Positions 27,606 through 36,809 are shown, counted from the stretch's first letter. The stretch is DNA of 64,000 nucleotides from an uncultured Prevotellaceae bacterium (GCA_900319235.1 ONNR01000002.1:150517-214516); one strand, 5' to 3'. Numbers and translations are program-made. Notes: generated by a model from the letters alone, not told the origin.

Positions 27606-28820
27606 ATGAAGAGACATTTTATCAATGCTTTGTTTATTATGGCAGGTTTGACTACCTTGCAGGCACAAACCGCCCGCTCGCTCGAGGAGATCGGGCAGCA
27701 ATGGTCCGATGTGGCCATCCGCGATGTCAACGATGGTTCGCTTCCCGTGATGCTTCGTGCCTTCGACCGCACCTGGCACACCAACGCTGTGGGTGATGCA
27801 CTCGAGATTATGGCCAAGGGCACGACGCAGGGTAAGCTTCGCGAGGAGTCGGGTTACTCGGGATTGTATGACGCCAGGAATGGCTACATCGAGGTCTTCT
27901 TTGACGATGAAAGCAGCGGAACGATGCAAGCCTGCTACAGACGGCGTGCCAATGGACATAGTCTCCTCGTCGTCATGCTGGGCAGTCACGACGGATTTGA
28001 TGTGGAACTGCTCCTCAGTTATGATTATGACCCGCAGGCCTGCAGACTTACTCCCGATGAGAAGGCCATCGAAGGGTTGCCCAAGGTGACAGACCCTAAC
28101 ATGATGCATATCCATGAGCTGCCCCAGACGGGGGACGAACTTGAAGTGATCGAGTATTACGGAGATGATGTGACAGAGTATCGGTTTGCCTGGGATGGTT
28201 CGAAATTCGGGCTCAGCAAAAAGAACACACAGTGCTACGACTGCGGTCCCGTCGAGATTGAAGGAGAATACTATATCCAGGTCCCGTTTGAGGCTGCCGA
28301 ACCCACCATCGCCGACTTCGTTGATGTGTGCTTCAGCAATGGCGATGTGCTGCCCGAAATGCTCGGCGACATACGTTCGGCTTGGCATCGCTACAGGATG
28401 AACAAGACATTGCCTTCGCACACCACGTTCCTCCTCGACAAGAATCGCGGCTATATGCGCTACGAAAGGAAATGGGATGAGGGGGATTATTCGGTGGCAG
28501 AGATGTGCTACTGGAATTGTGCCGATCGCCGACATAAGCTCATTGCACAGAGCATCGCCACCTACGACGAGAACTCCATGTACATATGTTCGCAGTACGA
28601 CGGCTACATGTTCAGCCTCTACGATAACCAAAAGAAAACCATGAATCAGGCAATACTTCCGGATATCATCAGCGGAGACTACTCTGATCTGGAGGACATG
28701 GCTACTGTTGTCTTTTCGCTGCCCCGCACCGGCAAGGACATCGTGGTGAAGTACTATACGCCGTCGGGTGTGAAGCAGGAGAAGCTCCTGTGGGACGGCA
28801 ATAAATTTGTAAGAAAATGA
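27606..28820 (+). CDS. Secreted protein with an internal duplication, function unknown
   Basis: This 404-residue protein has a signal peptide ending near residue 20 (TLQAQ). The mature protein looks like two related halves. Half 1 has DGSLPVMLRAFDRTWHTNA, a GYIEVFF strand, MQACYRRRANGHSLL and FAWDGSKF. Half 2 has GDVLPEMLGDIRSAWHRYR, RGYMRYE, MCYWNCADRRHKLI and LLWDGNKF. Each half is about 190 residues. No catalytic motif is evident. It is the middle gene of the exported three-gene unit and overlaps the next start codon by 4 nt (ATGA), which suggests translational coupling. Confidence 0.8.
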   Translation: MKRHFINALFIMAGLTTLQAQTARSLEEIGQQWSDVAIRDVNDGSLPVMLRAFDRTWHTNAVGDALEIMAKGTTQGKLREESGYSGLYDARNGYIEVFFDDESSGTMQACYRRRANGHSLLVVMLGSHDGFDVELLLSYDYDPQACRLTPDEKAIEGLPKVTDPNMMHIHELPQTGDELEVIEYYGDDVTEYRFAWDGSKFGLSKKNTQCYDCGPVEIEGEYYIQVPFEAAEPTIADFVDVCFSNGDVLPEMLGDIRSAWHRYRMNKTLPSHTTFLLDKNRGYMRYERKWDEGDYSVAEMCYWNCADRRHKLIAQSIATYDENSMYICSQYDGYMFSLYDNQKKTMNQAILPDIISGDYSDLEDMATVVFSLPRTGKDIVVKYYTPSGVKQEKLLWDGNKFVRK

Positions 28821-30304
28821 TGAAACGATTTGCACTCTTGGCCATCTGCGCGATGGCGGTACTGGCAGGTTGCCAGCAGAAAGGGAAGTCCGAAGGACAG
28901 ACTTCAGGTACAGTTGCCACCGATAGCCTCGGTGAAGTGACCGACACCGTCCCCAAGCCGATATTCCTCATCAAGCGGATGTCCTTTTTTGAGATGAACT
29001 ATTGGACAGACGTAGAGGAACCCTCGAAAGAGCAGCTTGATGAAGAGTATTACAAGGAATGCTACGCGTCGTGGAGCCAACAGGAGGCTTTCCGTCGTCG
29101 TGCCAGGCAATATACCCACCTGATCTCGGGCGATTCGGATGTCCCCATTGCCTTCTTCGATGAGGTGCTGAAGGACCCCGACGGCAATACGCCCAGCATC
29201 GGGCAGCTGCATGGACGCGAAGAGATCCCTTCGCTGTGCGCACGCTACAAGCTGGTCAACCCCAGTGACGCGGATGATGAGGCGTTGGGCATCGTCGCTG
29301 TCACCGACAGTTATCTGCAGACGCGACGTCGGCTCACAGTCAAAATTGGACCGAGTAACGATGAGAGTCTGCTGCCCTTGCCGGATTCCATCGTGACCAG
29401 GCTCGAGCAGCGCTATGGTATGAAGGCATCGCGTTCCTACTGGATGAACACTATCGACGATCGCTATATCCAGGGTTGCCTGCAGTTTGAAGGCGAATAT
29501 AAGGACGCACCGAAGACCGAATCGTACAAGCGCAGCCTTGCCCTGGAGGTGATTGTCGATGGCAGCGAGATCTATGCGTGCGAGGTGTTGGGCTATTACG
29601 AATCGGAAACTTCATTCGGCTGGAATGTCGATGACGAAGGCGAATACATTCCCAATTGCATCGAATGCGCCTTCGAAGGCCCCAATGGCCTGGAGCTTTG
29701 CTATACCCGCTCGGCGGTTGAGAGCTTCACGGTAGGCATGGCCTATGTGCGGGACGGGAAATATGTGCTGGATCAGTTCGACATGTACCAGTACATGATC
29801 GACGAGGAGATTCCCGTCTGGAAGGCCGACTTCGCCAAGATGAAGGAACTGTATCGGGGCGCTGCAGCCAAGGAAGACAAGGATGTCGAACTGACCAAAT
29901 GGGCCCACTGCTACATTGACTCGAGCAACGAATGGATCTGGTTGCGCGACAGCCTCGACCAGCGTGGGGCCTTCTTCATCCGCAAGGACGGGCAGTTCCG
30001 GCTTGTGGCCCTTGAGACACCGCAGCTCAAGCCCAAGGAGATGAACCGTAACTACAATGTGTACTACTTGTGCCTTTCCAGCCCTGAAGACGGAATGACC
30101 GTTCGCACACAGGTCTTCGCCTTCAAGGATGGCGAGCAGATCGAGGAGTTTTCGGCCCTGAAGGTCAATGGCATCTTTACCGAATGCCAAATGAACGGCA
30201 AGTCGATCAGTCCAGCTGAAGGAAAGGCGTACATCGACAAGCTTCCCGAACGGGAGGATATCACCGCCTATTTTAGCAACATCGAGGGAGGAGACTACTT
30301 CTAA
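28817..30304 (+). CDS. Large lipoprotein of unknown function
   Basis: This 495-residue product has a lipobox (AVLAGC, Cys near 17) and a short polar linker. The rest is a mixed alpha/beta protein with several tryptophan/tyrosine-rich strands (FGWNVDDEGEYIPNCIECAFEGPNG, cut here; KWAHCYIDSSNEWIWLRDSLDQ, cut here). Its repeated pattern of short exposed strands resembles the preceding 404-residue protein only loosely. It ends the three-gene unit, and a strong terminator follows at 30329-30376. I do not recognise the family. Confidence 0.8.
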   Translation: MMKRFALLAICAMAVLAGCQQKGKSEGQTSGTVATDSLGEVTDTVPKPIFLIKRMSFFEMNYWTDVEEPSKEQLDEEYYKECYASWSQQEAFRRRARQYTHLISGDSDVPIAFFDEVLKDPDGNTPSIGQLHGREEIPSLCARYKLVNPSDADDEALGIVAVTDSYLQTRRRLTVKIGPSNDESLLPLPDSIVTRLEQRYGMKASRSYWMNTIDDRYIQGCLQFEGEYKDAPKTESYKRSLALEVIVDGSEIYACEVLGYYESETSFGWNVDDEGEYIPNCIECAFEGPNGLELCYTRSAVESFTVGMAYVRDGKYVLDQFDMYQYMIDEEIPVWKADFAKMKELYRGAAAKEDKDVELTKWAHCYIDSSNEWIWLRDSLDQRGAFFIRKDGQFRLVALETPQLKPKEMNRNYNVYYLCLSSPEDGMTVRTQVFAFKDGEQIEEFSALKVNGIFTECQMNGKSISPAEGKAYIDKLPEREDITAYFSNIEGGDYF

Positions 30305-30328
30305 CGCCCTTTTCTGACAATAATCATT

Positions 30329-30376
30329 GACGGACGCGACAGATCCAGCAGGGTCTTGTCGCGTCTGTCGTCTTTT
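30329..30376 (+). terminator. Strong rho-independent terminator
   Basis: GACGGACGCGACA (30329-30341) pairs with TGTCGCGTCTGTC (30357-30369), a 13-bp stem with one G-T pair, followed by a T run (30373-30376). It closes the exported-protein unit. Confidence 0.85.
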
Positions 30377-30419
30377 GGGCATCCTGTCGCTACAGACCAC
30401 ATAGAAAGTGATAAGAATG

Positions 30420-30451
30420 TTTGGAGCACTCACGAAAAGCCCGTACCTTTG
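30420..30451 (+). promoter_or_regulatory. Promoter of the barrel/phosphatase unit
   Basis: TTTG (30420-30423, extended TTTGGAG), 20 nt, then TACCTTTG (30444-30451). The predicted start is near 30458. Confidence 0.85.
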
Positions 30452-30524
30452 CAGCGTCAAAATCAAGGAAACACTTGACAAGACACGAAACAAACAAGAT
30501 TTTTCAACATTAAAGAAATAAACA

Positions 30525-30656
30525 ATGATTCGCATGTATGCAATGGTCTGTGGGCTGACCTTTCTGAGAGCCCAAGCGCAGATTCTTCCGAAGAACGAAG
30601 CTGACATCAAGTCGAATAAAATCATCAACAATAACAATAATCAAAAACAACAATAA
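30525..30656 (+). CDS. Small exported or leader peptide, 43 residues
   Basis: An ATG 67 nt after the predicted transcription start opens a 43-codon frame. The peptide starts MIRMYAMVCGLTFLRAQAQ, resembling a short signal peptide ending A-Q-A, and finishes with an asparagine/glutamine-rich tail (NKIINNNNNQKQQ). It ends 19 nt before the outer-membrane protein gene, so it is either a small secreted peptide or an upstream frame controlling translation. No family is recognised. The asparagine run may simply reflect AAT/AAC-rich leader DNA. Confidence 0.4.
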   Translation: MIRMYAMVCGLTFLRAQAQILPKNEADIKSNKIINNNNNQKQQ

Positions 30657-30675
30657 CTCAAAAACTTCAAGCTAT

Positions 30676-31395
30676 ATGAAAAAGATTATGCTTATGGCCA
30701 CAATGATGGTGGCAACACTTACAGCCAGTGCACAGTATGATGCAGGTACCTGGTCGCTCAACGTACGTTACGGTTTCACAGGAGCAACGATGCTCAACAC
30801 CCCCGATATGGATCTCAGCCTCGCTCTTGGCCCCGGTTCTTCCATTAACCTGCCCGGCGGCGATTTGAAGGCTTCTGCCACAGGAGGCCATGTGGTGGGC
30901 CTTGAGCTCGAAAAACAGCTGACCAAGAGGTTCAGCATCTCGGGTGGCCTCGATTGGCTTATGGCTGGAACAGGTTGGAAAGACCACAAGTGGAAAGATG
31001 GCGATGTCGAATACAAGCTCAAGGATGCTTCAGTCAAGACATATTACCTGGCCGTTCCCGTTACCGCCAACCTCTATATCTGGAAAGGCTTGGCTTTGCA
31101 CGCCGGAGTACAGGCTGCATACCTTACCGGTGCACGAAGGGAGGGCACGGTGACCTATAAGGAAGATGCCGACTACACTGTCAGCATGAGCTTGAGTGAC
31201 AGGTCGGAGTTCAACAAGATTGATATCTCGATTCCTGTCGGCATCAGCTACGAATGGAGCAACCATCTCTTCGTCGATGCACGTTACAACATCGGTCTGT
31301 CGAATGTCACCAAGGAGAAGACCTACGAGGACAAGGATTTGAAGAATGCCTATCTCCAGCTCTCTGTCGGTTACAAGATCAAACTCAATCGCTAA
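30676..31395 (+). CDS. Outer-membrane beta-barrel protein
   Basis: This 239-residue protein has a signal peptide (MKKIMLMATMMVATLTASAQ) and alternating amphipathic strands ending in an aromatic/basic C-terminus (AYLQLSVGYKIKLNR), the pattern of a small 8- to 10-stranded barrel (OmpW/PorT-like fold). Turns are glycine/asparagine-rich and strands carry aromatic girdle residues (GISYEWSNHLFVDARYNIGL, cut here). Specific function is unknown; porin-like or structural roles are common. It follows the small 43-codon frame and precedes an acid phosphatase gene by 26 nt, probably in one transcript from the promoter at 30420-30451. Confidence 0.85.
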   Translation: MKKIMLMATMMVATLTASAQYDAGTWSLNVRYGFTGATMLNTPDMDLSLALGPGSSINLPGGDLKASATGGHVVGLELEKQLTKRFSISGGLDWLMAGTGWKDHKWKDGDVEYKLKDASVKTYYLAVPVTANLYIWKGLALHAGVQAAYLTGARREGTVTYKEDADYTVSMSLSDRSEFNKIDISIPVGISYEWSNHLFVDARYNIGLSNVTKEKTYEDKDLKNAYLQLSVGYKIKLNR

Positions 31396-31421
31396 TATAT
31401 CAAATCAAATAAAAACTCAAG

Positions 31422-32282
31422 ATGAAAAAGTTTCTCATATTGGCCGTAGCCGCCGTAATGGCTTCAATGAACATTAACGCACAGAATGAGGCTGCACAAC
31501 CATACTACGAATTGAACGAGATGCCCGAACTGCTCGAAATCATGCCCGAACCACCGGCTTTCGACAGCCCAGAGTTTGCCAACGACGTTGTTCGCTACTG
31601 TTGGGGCAAGCAGCAGCGTATGGATCCCGAACGTGTGGCTTTGGCCATCGCTGATGCCGAGTGGGACGACCTGACCAAATTCTTCGGACAGTATGCCGAA
31701 GCCTTCGGCCTGACCATCACCCCCGAGGATACCCCCGAGATCTATAAACTGCTCGAAACTAGCCTCGCTACCACCGATCCTATGCGCAAGAAGTGCAAGG
31801 CATACTATGGTCGTCAGCGTCCTTTCGAGCGTTTCGACGAAGCCATGCCTTCGCATGAGGAGGACGACCTGCGCGGTGAAGGCAGTTATCCTTCGGGCCA
31901 CTCTCTGCGTGGCTGGGGCGTTGCCCTGCTACTGGCTCAGATTGCTCCTGAACGTGCCAACGAGATCTTCAAGCGTGGTTGGGACTACTGCAACAGCCGT
32001 GTCATCGTAGGTGCCCACTGGCAGAGCGATGTGGATGCAAGCCGTACGGCTGCCAGCATTGGCTTCTGCGCCCTGCAGGGCAGTCCCGAATTCCGCGCCC
32101 AGATGGAGAAGGCTCAGGAGGAATATGCCGTGAAGACCGGACAGACAGTGGGCGTCGAGACAGTGGCTGCGGCTGCGCAGGCTCCTGCCCAGCAGTACAT
32201 CTTCCGCGTCGATGGAAGCCGTACTGCCGAACAGACACGTGGCATCAAGGTCCAGAACGGACGTAAGTATGTTACTCAGTAA
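31422..32282 (+). CDS. Class A nonspecific acid phosphatase (PAP2 superfamily)
   Basis: This 286-residue secreted enzyme has a signal peptide to about residue 20 and the full phosphatase signature: KAYYGRQRP (KX6RP, about 126), GSYPSGHS (about 153) with a general-acid/base histidine, and SRVIVGAHWQSD (SRX5HX3D, about 191) with the nucleophile histidine. It should release phosphate from a range of phosphomonoesters in the periplasm. The C-terminal 60 residues are an alanine/glutamine-rich extension followed by a small strand segment (YIFRVDGSRTAEQTRGIKV). It lies 26 nt after the barrel protein gene. Confidence 0.93.
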   Translation: MKKFLILAVAAVMASMNINAQNEAAQPYYELNEMPELLEIMPEPPAFDSPEFANDVVRYCWGKQQRMDPERVALAIADAEWDDLTKFFGQYAEAFGLTITPEDTPEIYKLLETSLATTDPMRKKCKAYYGRQRPFERFDEAMPSHEEDDLRGEGSYPSGHSLRGWGVALLLAQIAPERANEIFKRGWDYCNSRVIVGAHWQSDVDASRTAASIGFCALQGSPEFRAQMEKAQEEYAVKTGQTVGVETVAAAAQAPAQQYIFRVDGSRTAEQTRGIKVQNGRKYVTQ

Positions 32283-32316
32283 AAAAAGAACAGCATAAAT
32301 GGTTTTATAATAAAAA

Positions 32317-32348
32317 AATTCCCGATACTTTTGGAAGTGTCGGGAATT
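32317..32348. terminator. Hairpin that overlaps the next promoter
   Basis: AATTCCCGATACT (32317-32329) pairs with AGTGTCGGGAATT (32336-32348), 12 of 13 positions. The 6-nt loop holds the TTTG -33 element of the downstream promoter. Confidence 0.7.
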
Positions 32349-32361
32349 ATCTTTATATTTG
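32330..32361 (+). promoter_or_regulatory. Promoter of the BspA-type gene
   Basis: TTTG (32330-32333), 20 nt, then TATATTTG (32354-32361). The ATG is 39 nt downstream. Confidence 0.85.
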
Positions 32362-32399
32362 CGGCGTCAAACCGTGAAACTTATAAAAAGACAATACTT

Positions 32400-33326
32400 A
32401 TGAAAAAACTATTTACTCTGCTCCTGGTCCTCTTCGCCGCCCTTCAGGCGATGGCCTATGATTTCCAGGCAACGATGTCCGACGGACGAGTCCTTTATTT
32501 CAATGTCCTTTCGAAGAATGAGTGCGAGGTGTCGCGCATGTACTACACCGAGCGAAATGCTTCGTACGTGAGTGGTAGCCTTGTCATTCCTACCCAGGTC
32601 ACCGATGCCGAGGGCACGCGCTACACCGTTGTCGGTATCGGCAAGTCGGCTTTCGTGCATTGCCGCAGCCTGACTGCTGTTACTGTGCCAGCCACCGTGA
32701 CCTACATCGACAATGCTGCCTTCCAGAAGTGTCGCAGCCTGACCACCGTGAATCTTCCCGATGCCATAACAAGCATCGGCGATGAGGCGTTCGAGGAATG
32801 CAGTTCGCTCACCGAGCTCACGTTGCCACGCAGCGTCCAGAAAATCGGTATCGAAGCTTTTGAGGACTGCGAAGCGATGAAGGCGCTTTATGTCAATAGC
32901 CCCGAGCCGCCGACAGTGGCTCCTTCCGCTTTCCCGCTGAACGACAACAATAAGGTGCCATTTACCCTCTATGTGCCCTACGGTACATATTCGGCCTATC
33001 GCAATGCCAACTATTGGAGTGCATTCAGCGACATTCGCGAGACGGGAGGCAATGGCCAGCAGAACTATGGCCAGCAAGGCTATAACCAACAAGGCTCTGC
33101 GGTCAATACGCTAACGTCGGACAACAATGCCTATACGTCACCTGCAGGTAATTACCAGCCCAGCGAATACTATGGTTCTGCTGATGAAGTCAATGATCTA
33201 CAGCGCCAGGTTATCGACCTGCAGCAGCAGAATGCCCGCCTCAAGGATGCCATCTATCAGGCGCTATTCAGCTCGAACCTCGACGAGTGCAAACGTGTGC
33301 TCAGGGAGGCTGTTTCCGCTCGATAA
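32400..33326 (+). CDS. BspA-type leucine-rich-repeat protein with a coiled-coil end
   Basis: The ATG at 32400 begins a signal peptide (MKKLFTLLLVLFAALQAMA), 39 nt after the promoter; an upstream TTG in frame falls inside the promoter and is ignored. The 308-residue protein has about three to four LRR_5/BspA repeats (AFVHCRSLTAVTVPATVTYIDNAAF type, about 75-160, cut here in part), a capping domain ending in PYGTYSAYRNANYWSAF, a glutamine/asparagine-rich linker (about 225-240) and a coiled coil (NDLQRQVIDLQQQNARLKDAI). BspA proteins often mediate adhesion. No Por-type sorting domain is seen, so its final location is uncertain. Confidence 0.88.
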   Translation: MKKLFTLLLVLFAALQAMAYDFQATMSDGRVLYFNVLSKNECEVSRMYYTERNASYVSGSLVIPTQVTDAEGTRYTVVGIGKSAFVHCRSLTAVTVPATVTYIDNAAFQKCRSLTTVNLPDAITSIGDEAFEECSSLTELTLPRSVQKIGIEAFEDCEAMKALYVNSPEPPTVAPSAFPLNDNNKVPFTLYVPYGTYSAYRNANYWSAFSDIRETGGNGQQNYGQQGYNQQGSAVNTLTSDNNAYTSPAGNYQPSEYYGSADEVNDLQRQVIDLQQQNARLKDAIYQALFSSNLDECKRVLREAVSAR

Positions 33327-33334
33327 TCGGTCTG

Positions 33335-34981
33335 CTACTTTTTGATTCTGATAACAGGGGCAATGCCATTGAGCGGCAATTCGGGCAATGTCACTACGAG
33401 TCCCTCCTTCGTGCGTTCATATTTCAGTTTGCCGTATCCCAACAACTCCACTCTCGAGATTCCTCCTGGGTGGAGTTTGCTGTTCTTTGCCAATGAACGG
33501 ATGATGATCTGATGATTGCCGGGCCAACCCAATGGGGTAACATAGATGTACTTCGCGGTTTGGGTGAAACGTATGTCGCGTGCATCGGCCTTTGTGTAGT
33601 TGCCATCGTTGAAGCCTTGCGCATTGATGGCAATTGTGGTTTCGGCTATTGGGCCTTCGCCGAAGACCTTCCACGGACGTGTTCCGATGATGCTTTCCTT
33701 GTTGATCTTCATCCAGGCACCGAATTCCTTCAGGATTGCTTCTTCCTTCTCGTCGAAGGTGCCGTCGGCACGCAGAGGCACGGAGAGCAGCATATTGCCG
33801 TTTTTCGAAACGATATCAACCAGCAGTTTGACCACTGTGGCAGCACTCTTGTAGGTGCCTTTCTCATAGATGTCGGTATTGTAGTGCCAGCCACCGATGC
33901 AATTGCAGCATTGCCATGGCTCGGGCTGAATCTCATTTGGGGCACCTCGCTCCACGTCCCAAACCAAAGCCTGTCGCTGCTGGTCGTTCTCCAATATTTT
34001 GCCGAAGACTACTGCCTGGTTCTTTCCTCCGTGGGTAGCCATGCTGTGGTTGTACATGTGTGCGGTGATCTTCATTCCTGCATCGCTTACGGGATAGAAG
34101 GGAAGCACGGTGACATCGAAATAGAGCAAGTCGGGATTGTAACGGTTGATGGCATCGAGAGTGCGGTTGTAGAAGTTGGTGGCAAATTCTTGCGAAGGAG
34201 GGCAGGCTCCGTTGCCCCATCCCCATTGGCGATGAATCATTCCATTTGCCCAGGTGCCCTCGCTCAGCGGATGGTTCTGGGCATAGAGTTCCTGCGGGTC
34301 GTAACCTTCCCACCATGTTCCTTTACCGTCTTCCTTCGTCAGCCAGCCATCGTAGGGCACGCCCATCTTGTCGCCCTTGGTGTCGTAGCGGCGAGAAGGT
34401 TCGTACCACGTCCACGCATGGTCGGCATGGAATGAGATGCCGAAGGGCAAGCCTGCCTTTTTGGCAGCAGCGGCCCAACCGGCCAGGATGTCCTTGTGAG
34501 GGCCGATGTTCATCGAGTTCCAGCGCTGGTACTTGCTGTCCCAAAGGTCGAAGTTGTCGTGATGATTGCCCAACGCGAAGAAATATTGTGCGCCAATCTC
34601 CTTGTAGAACTGCACCAGCGAATCAGGATTCCAGCGTTCAGCCTTGAAAAGGGGCAGGATGTCCTTGAAGCCTACCTCTGAAGGATGTCCGTAGTGTTCA
34701 CGGTGATATTCATATTGGCTCGAACCTTCTTGATAGAGGCCTCGTGCCATCCAGTCACCCGAGCCCTCTACGCATTGAGGCCCCCAGTGTGCCCAAATGC
34801 CGAACTTGGCATTGCAGAACCATTCCGGCACCTCGTAGGTGCTGAGTGATTCCCACGTAGGTTCAAACTTGCCAGTTGCCATAGGTTCGTCATCTTCGAG
34901 AACTGGGATTGAAAAATCCTGGGCACTGATTGGCATCACAGTCAATGCTGCAATACATGCAATTAGATTGTAATACTTCAT
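33335..34981 (-). CDS. Alpha-L-fucosidase, glycoside hydrolase family 29
   Basis: The start at 34981 gives a signal peptide (MKYYNLIACIAALTVMPISA). The 548-residue enzyme carries GH29 landmarks: WFCNAKFGIWAHWGPQ (about 55), ALGNHHDNFDLWDSKYQ (about 130), SFHADHAWTWYEP (about 180) and DLLYFDVT (about 285), where the aspartate should be the nucleophile in place of the more usual WFDG context. A C-terminal beta-sandwich ends the protein. It should release alpha-L-fucose from host or plant glycans. It is the last gene of the SusC-SusD-GH29 operon and converges on the BspA-type gene with an 8-nt gap. Confidence 0.92.
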   Translation of the reverse strand: MKYYNLIACIAALTVMPISAQDFSIPVLEDDEPMATGKFEPTWESLSTYEVPEWFCNAKFGIWAHWGPQCVEGSGDWMARGLYQEGSSQYEYHREHYGHPSEVGFKDILPLFKAERWNPDSLVQFYKEIGAQYFFALGNHHDNFDLWDSKYQRWNSMNIGPHKDILAGWAAAAKKAGLPFGISFHADHAWTWYEPSRRYDTKGDKMGVPYDGWLTKEDGKGTWWEGYDPQELYAQNHPLSEGTWANGMIHRQWGWGNGACPPSQEFATNFYNRTLDAINRYNPDLLYFDVTVLPFYPVSDAGMKITAHMYNHSMATHGGKNQAVVFGKILENDQQRQALVWDVERGAPNEIQPEPWQCCNCIGGWHYNTDIYEKGTYKSAATVVKLLVDIVSKNGNMLLSVPLRADGTFDEKEEAILKEFGAWMKINKESIIGTRPWKVFGEGPIAETTIAINAQGFNDGNYTKADARDIRFTQTAKYIYVTPLGWPGNHQIIIRSLAKNSKLHPGGISRVELLGYGKLKYERTKEGLVVTLPELPLNGIAPVIRIKK

Positions 34982-35109
34982 AATAATATGATTTAAGTAG
35001 GTGAAAATGGAAACGGGGAGAAGACATACTTTATGGCTTCTCCCCTCATACACACATCTAATATTAACCTAACACGTGGTTCGAAACAGGGGAAGAGTAT
35101 GTCGACATA

Positions 35110-36783
35110 TCAGTTGTAACCCTCATTTTGAACAAGGCTCTTATTCACGTTCAAGTCATTCTGTGGAATAGGCCAATAACGATTGTGCGAAGCCCAAGCT
35201 CTTTGTTCAAACTGATAATAACCATCGGCATCACGAGCTGAGTTACCACCATAGTTGTGAGCAGTGGGATCATCGCTCAACATCACGCCGGTGAATGTAT
35301 GATTGAGTTCTTTTTCTGCTATTCCCCAACGCAACACGTCGAAGAGACGGAGTCCTTCGAAAGCCAACTCTACACGACGCTCCTTGCGAACGGCATTACG
35401 TACGGCCTGCTGATTCGAAAGCGTGGACTTGTTGAGCCCTGGCAGCAAAGCTCTGTCGCGTACATCGTTGATGGTAAGGTCGAGAAGTGTTTGGTCGACC
35501 TCAGCTGGAGCATACTCGTTCACAGCTTCTAGATAGCTCAGCAACACTTCGGCATAACGAATGACAGGGACATACACGTAAGCACTCCAAATGTCTTCGT
35601 TCGATGGATCAAGGCCCTTCTTGGGGCAATAACCATTGAAAAGGTTGAACTTGTTGTATGCATCGCTACTTGATCCACCATTGTAACAGTCGTAGATTTG
35701 ACCTTTAAACTCGGTCCCAGGATAACTACCTAGGGGAGGAAGGAATACCGAAGCGTAGAGACGAATGTCGCGATTGGCATAGGGGTCAGCCTTATCATAG
35801 AGGGGCGACTCTTCGATGCTAAGGCCATCGCTACAGAAATAATCCTTGACCAATTCGTTATAGACTGCGAACTGATGCCAACCACCATATGTCTCAGGCG
35901 TGAGATAAATGTAGCGTGACCATGTGTACTTGCCCTTGGAACCATTGATGAAAAATAATTGTTCCTTGCTGTTCTCTCCTCCATACCAGAAGAGTTTTTC
36001 ATAGCTATCAGCGCCATGGCTCCGGTCAATCTCATATTTGCCCGAGTTGATGATTGAACGATATTGATTAGCTGCATCAGACCAACGCTCTTCGGCCAGA
36101 TAGAGACGGCCGAGTAAGGCACGAGCTGCACCCTGGGTATAACGACCATAGTCGGACGATGGATGTTCAAGAGGCAGAAGTTCGATAGCTTCAAGCAGGT
36201 CTTTCTCACACTGATCATAAACCTGCTGCTGAGGCGTTTGCTCAATCGTGTTGGCTTGCTCGATGTTGAGCGTAGTGAGCGGCATAGGAACATTCTTGTA
36301 GTGGAAGGCAAGTTTCATCAAGAAGGAAGCCCTGATGCACTTTGCTTCGGCAGCCCAAGCCTTAATCTTGTCTTCGCTCATCTTGCATGATTCGATGTTA
36401 TCGAGGAAGGTATTGCAATTGGCGATGTTGGTATATGCATTTGACCAATAATAACGGAGATTGCTATTGGTAGCCAAGGTGTTGGTGCTGCACATCAGGG
36501 AAGTGAAGTTCTCTTTCTCGGTGCCGTTGCCGCCAGCGAAGTCCAAGTAGAGCATTCCTTGAGGAGAATCGAAGTTGTCGTGATTCCAGCCATGCGATGA
36601 GGTGTAGCATCCTACCAAGGCGAGCATGGCATCGCTTTCACCAGTCCAGAAGTTGCTGTTAGAGATTTCTGAGGGAGGGTTCTTCTCCAACAGGTCATCA
36701 GAACAACTGCCCAGCACAACCATGGCTATCATTGCAAGGGCGAGAGCCCTAAATATATTGCGAATTGAATTATAGGTTTTCAT
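35110..36783 (-). CDS. SusD/RagB-family glycan-binding lipoprotein (fucosidase locus)
   Basis: This 557-residue lipoprotein has the lipobox VVLGSC (Cys near 27), followed by SDDLLEKNPPSEISNSNFW, the typical SusD start, and ends VNKSLVQNEGYN. The TPR-type helices (EAKCIRASFLMKLAFHYKNVPMPL, cut here) and C-terminal RRVELAFEGLRLFDVLRWG signature are present. It caps the SusC channel encoded 26 nt upstream in the same operon. The ligand is probably a fucosylated glycan, inferred from the GH29 gene that follows. Confidence 0.95.
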   Translation of the reverse strand: MKTYNSIRNIFRALALAMIAMVVLGSCSDDLLEKNPPSEISNSNFWTGESDAMLALVGCYTSSHGWNHDNFDSPQGMLYLDFAGGNGTEKENFTSLMCSTNTLATNSNLRYYWSNAYTNIANCNTFLDNIESCKMSEDKIKAWAAEAKCIRASFLMKLAFHYKNVPMPLTTLNIEQANTIEQTPQQQVYDQCEKDLLEAIELLPLEHPSSDYGRYTQGAARALLGRLYLAEERWSDAANQYRSIINSGKYEIDRSHGADSYEKLFWYGGENSKEQLFFINGSKGKYTWSRYIYLTPETYGGWHQFAVYNELVKDYFCSDGLSIEESPLYDKADPYANRDIRLYASVFLPPLGSYPGTEFKGQIYDCYNGGSSSDAYNKFNLFNGYCPKKGLDPSNEDIWSAYVYVPVIRYAEVLLSYLEAVNEYAPAEVDQTLLDLTINDVRDRALLPGLNKSTLSNQQAVRNAVRKERRVELAFEGLRLFDVLRWGIAEKELNHTFTGVMLSDDPTAHNYGGNSARDADGYYQFEQRAWASHNRYWPIPQNDLNVNKSLVQNEGYN

Positions 36784-36809
36784 AACTGAAATGTCTTAAT
36801 GGATTAAAC

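Noticed and set aside
30524-30656. Signal peptide assignment for the 43-codon frame as a definite secreted protein
   Set aside because: The hydrophobic stretch is short and the tail is low-complexity, so only a tentative entry is kept.
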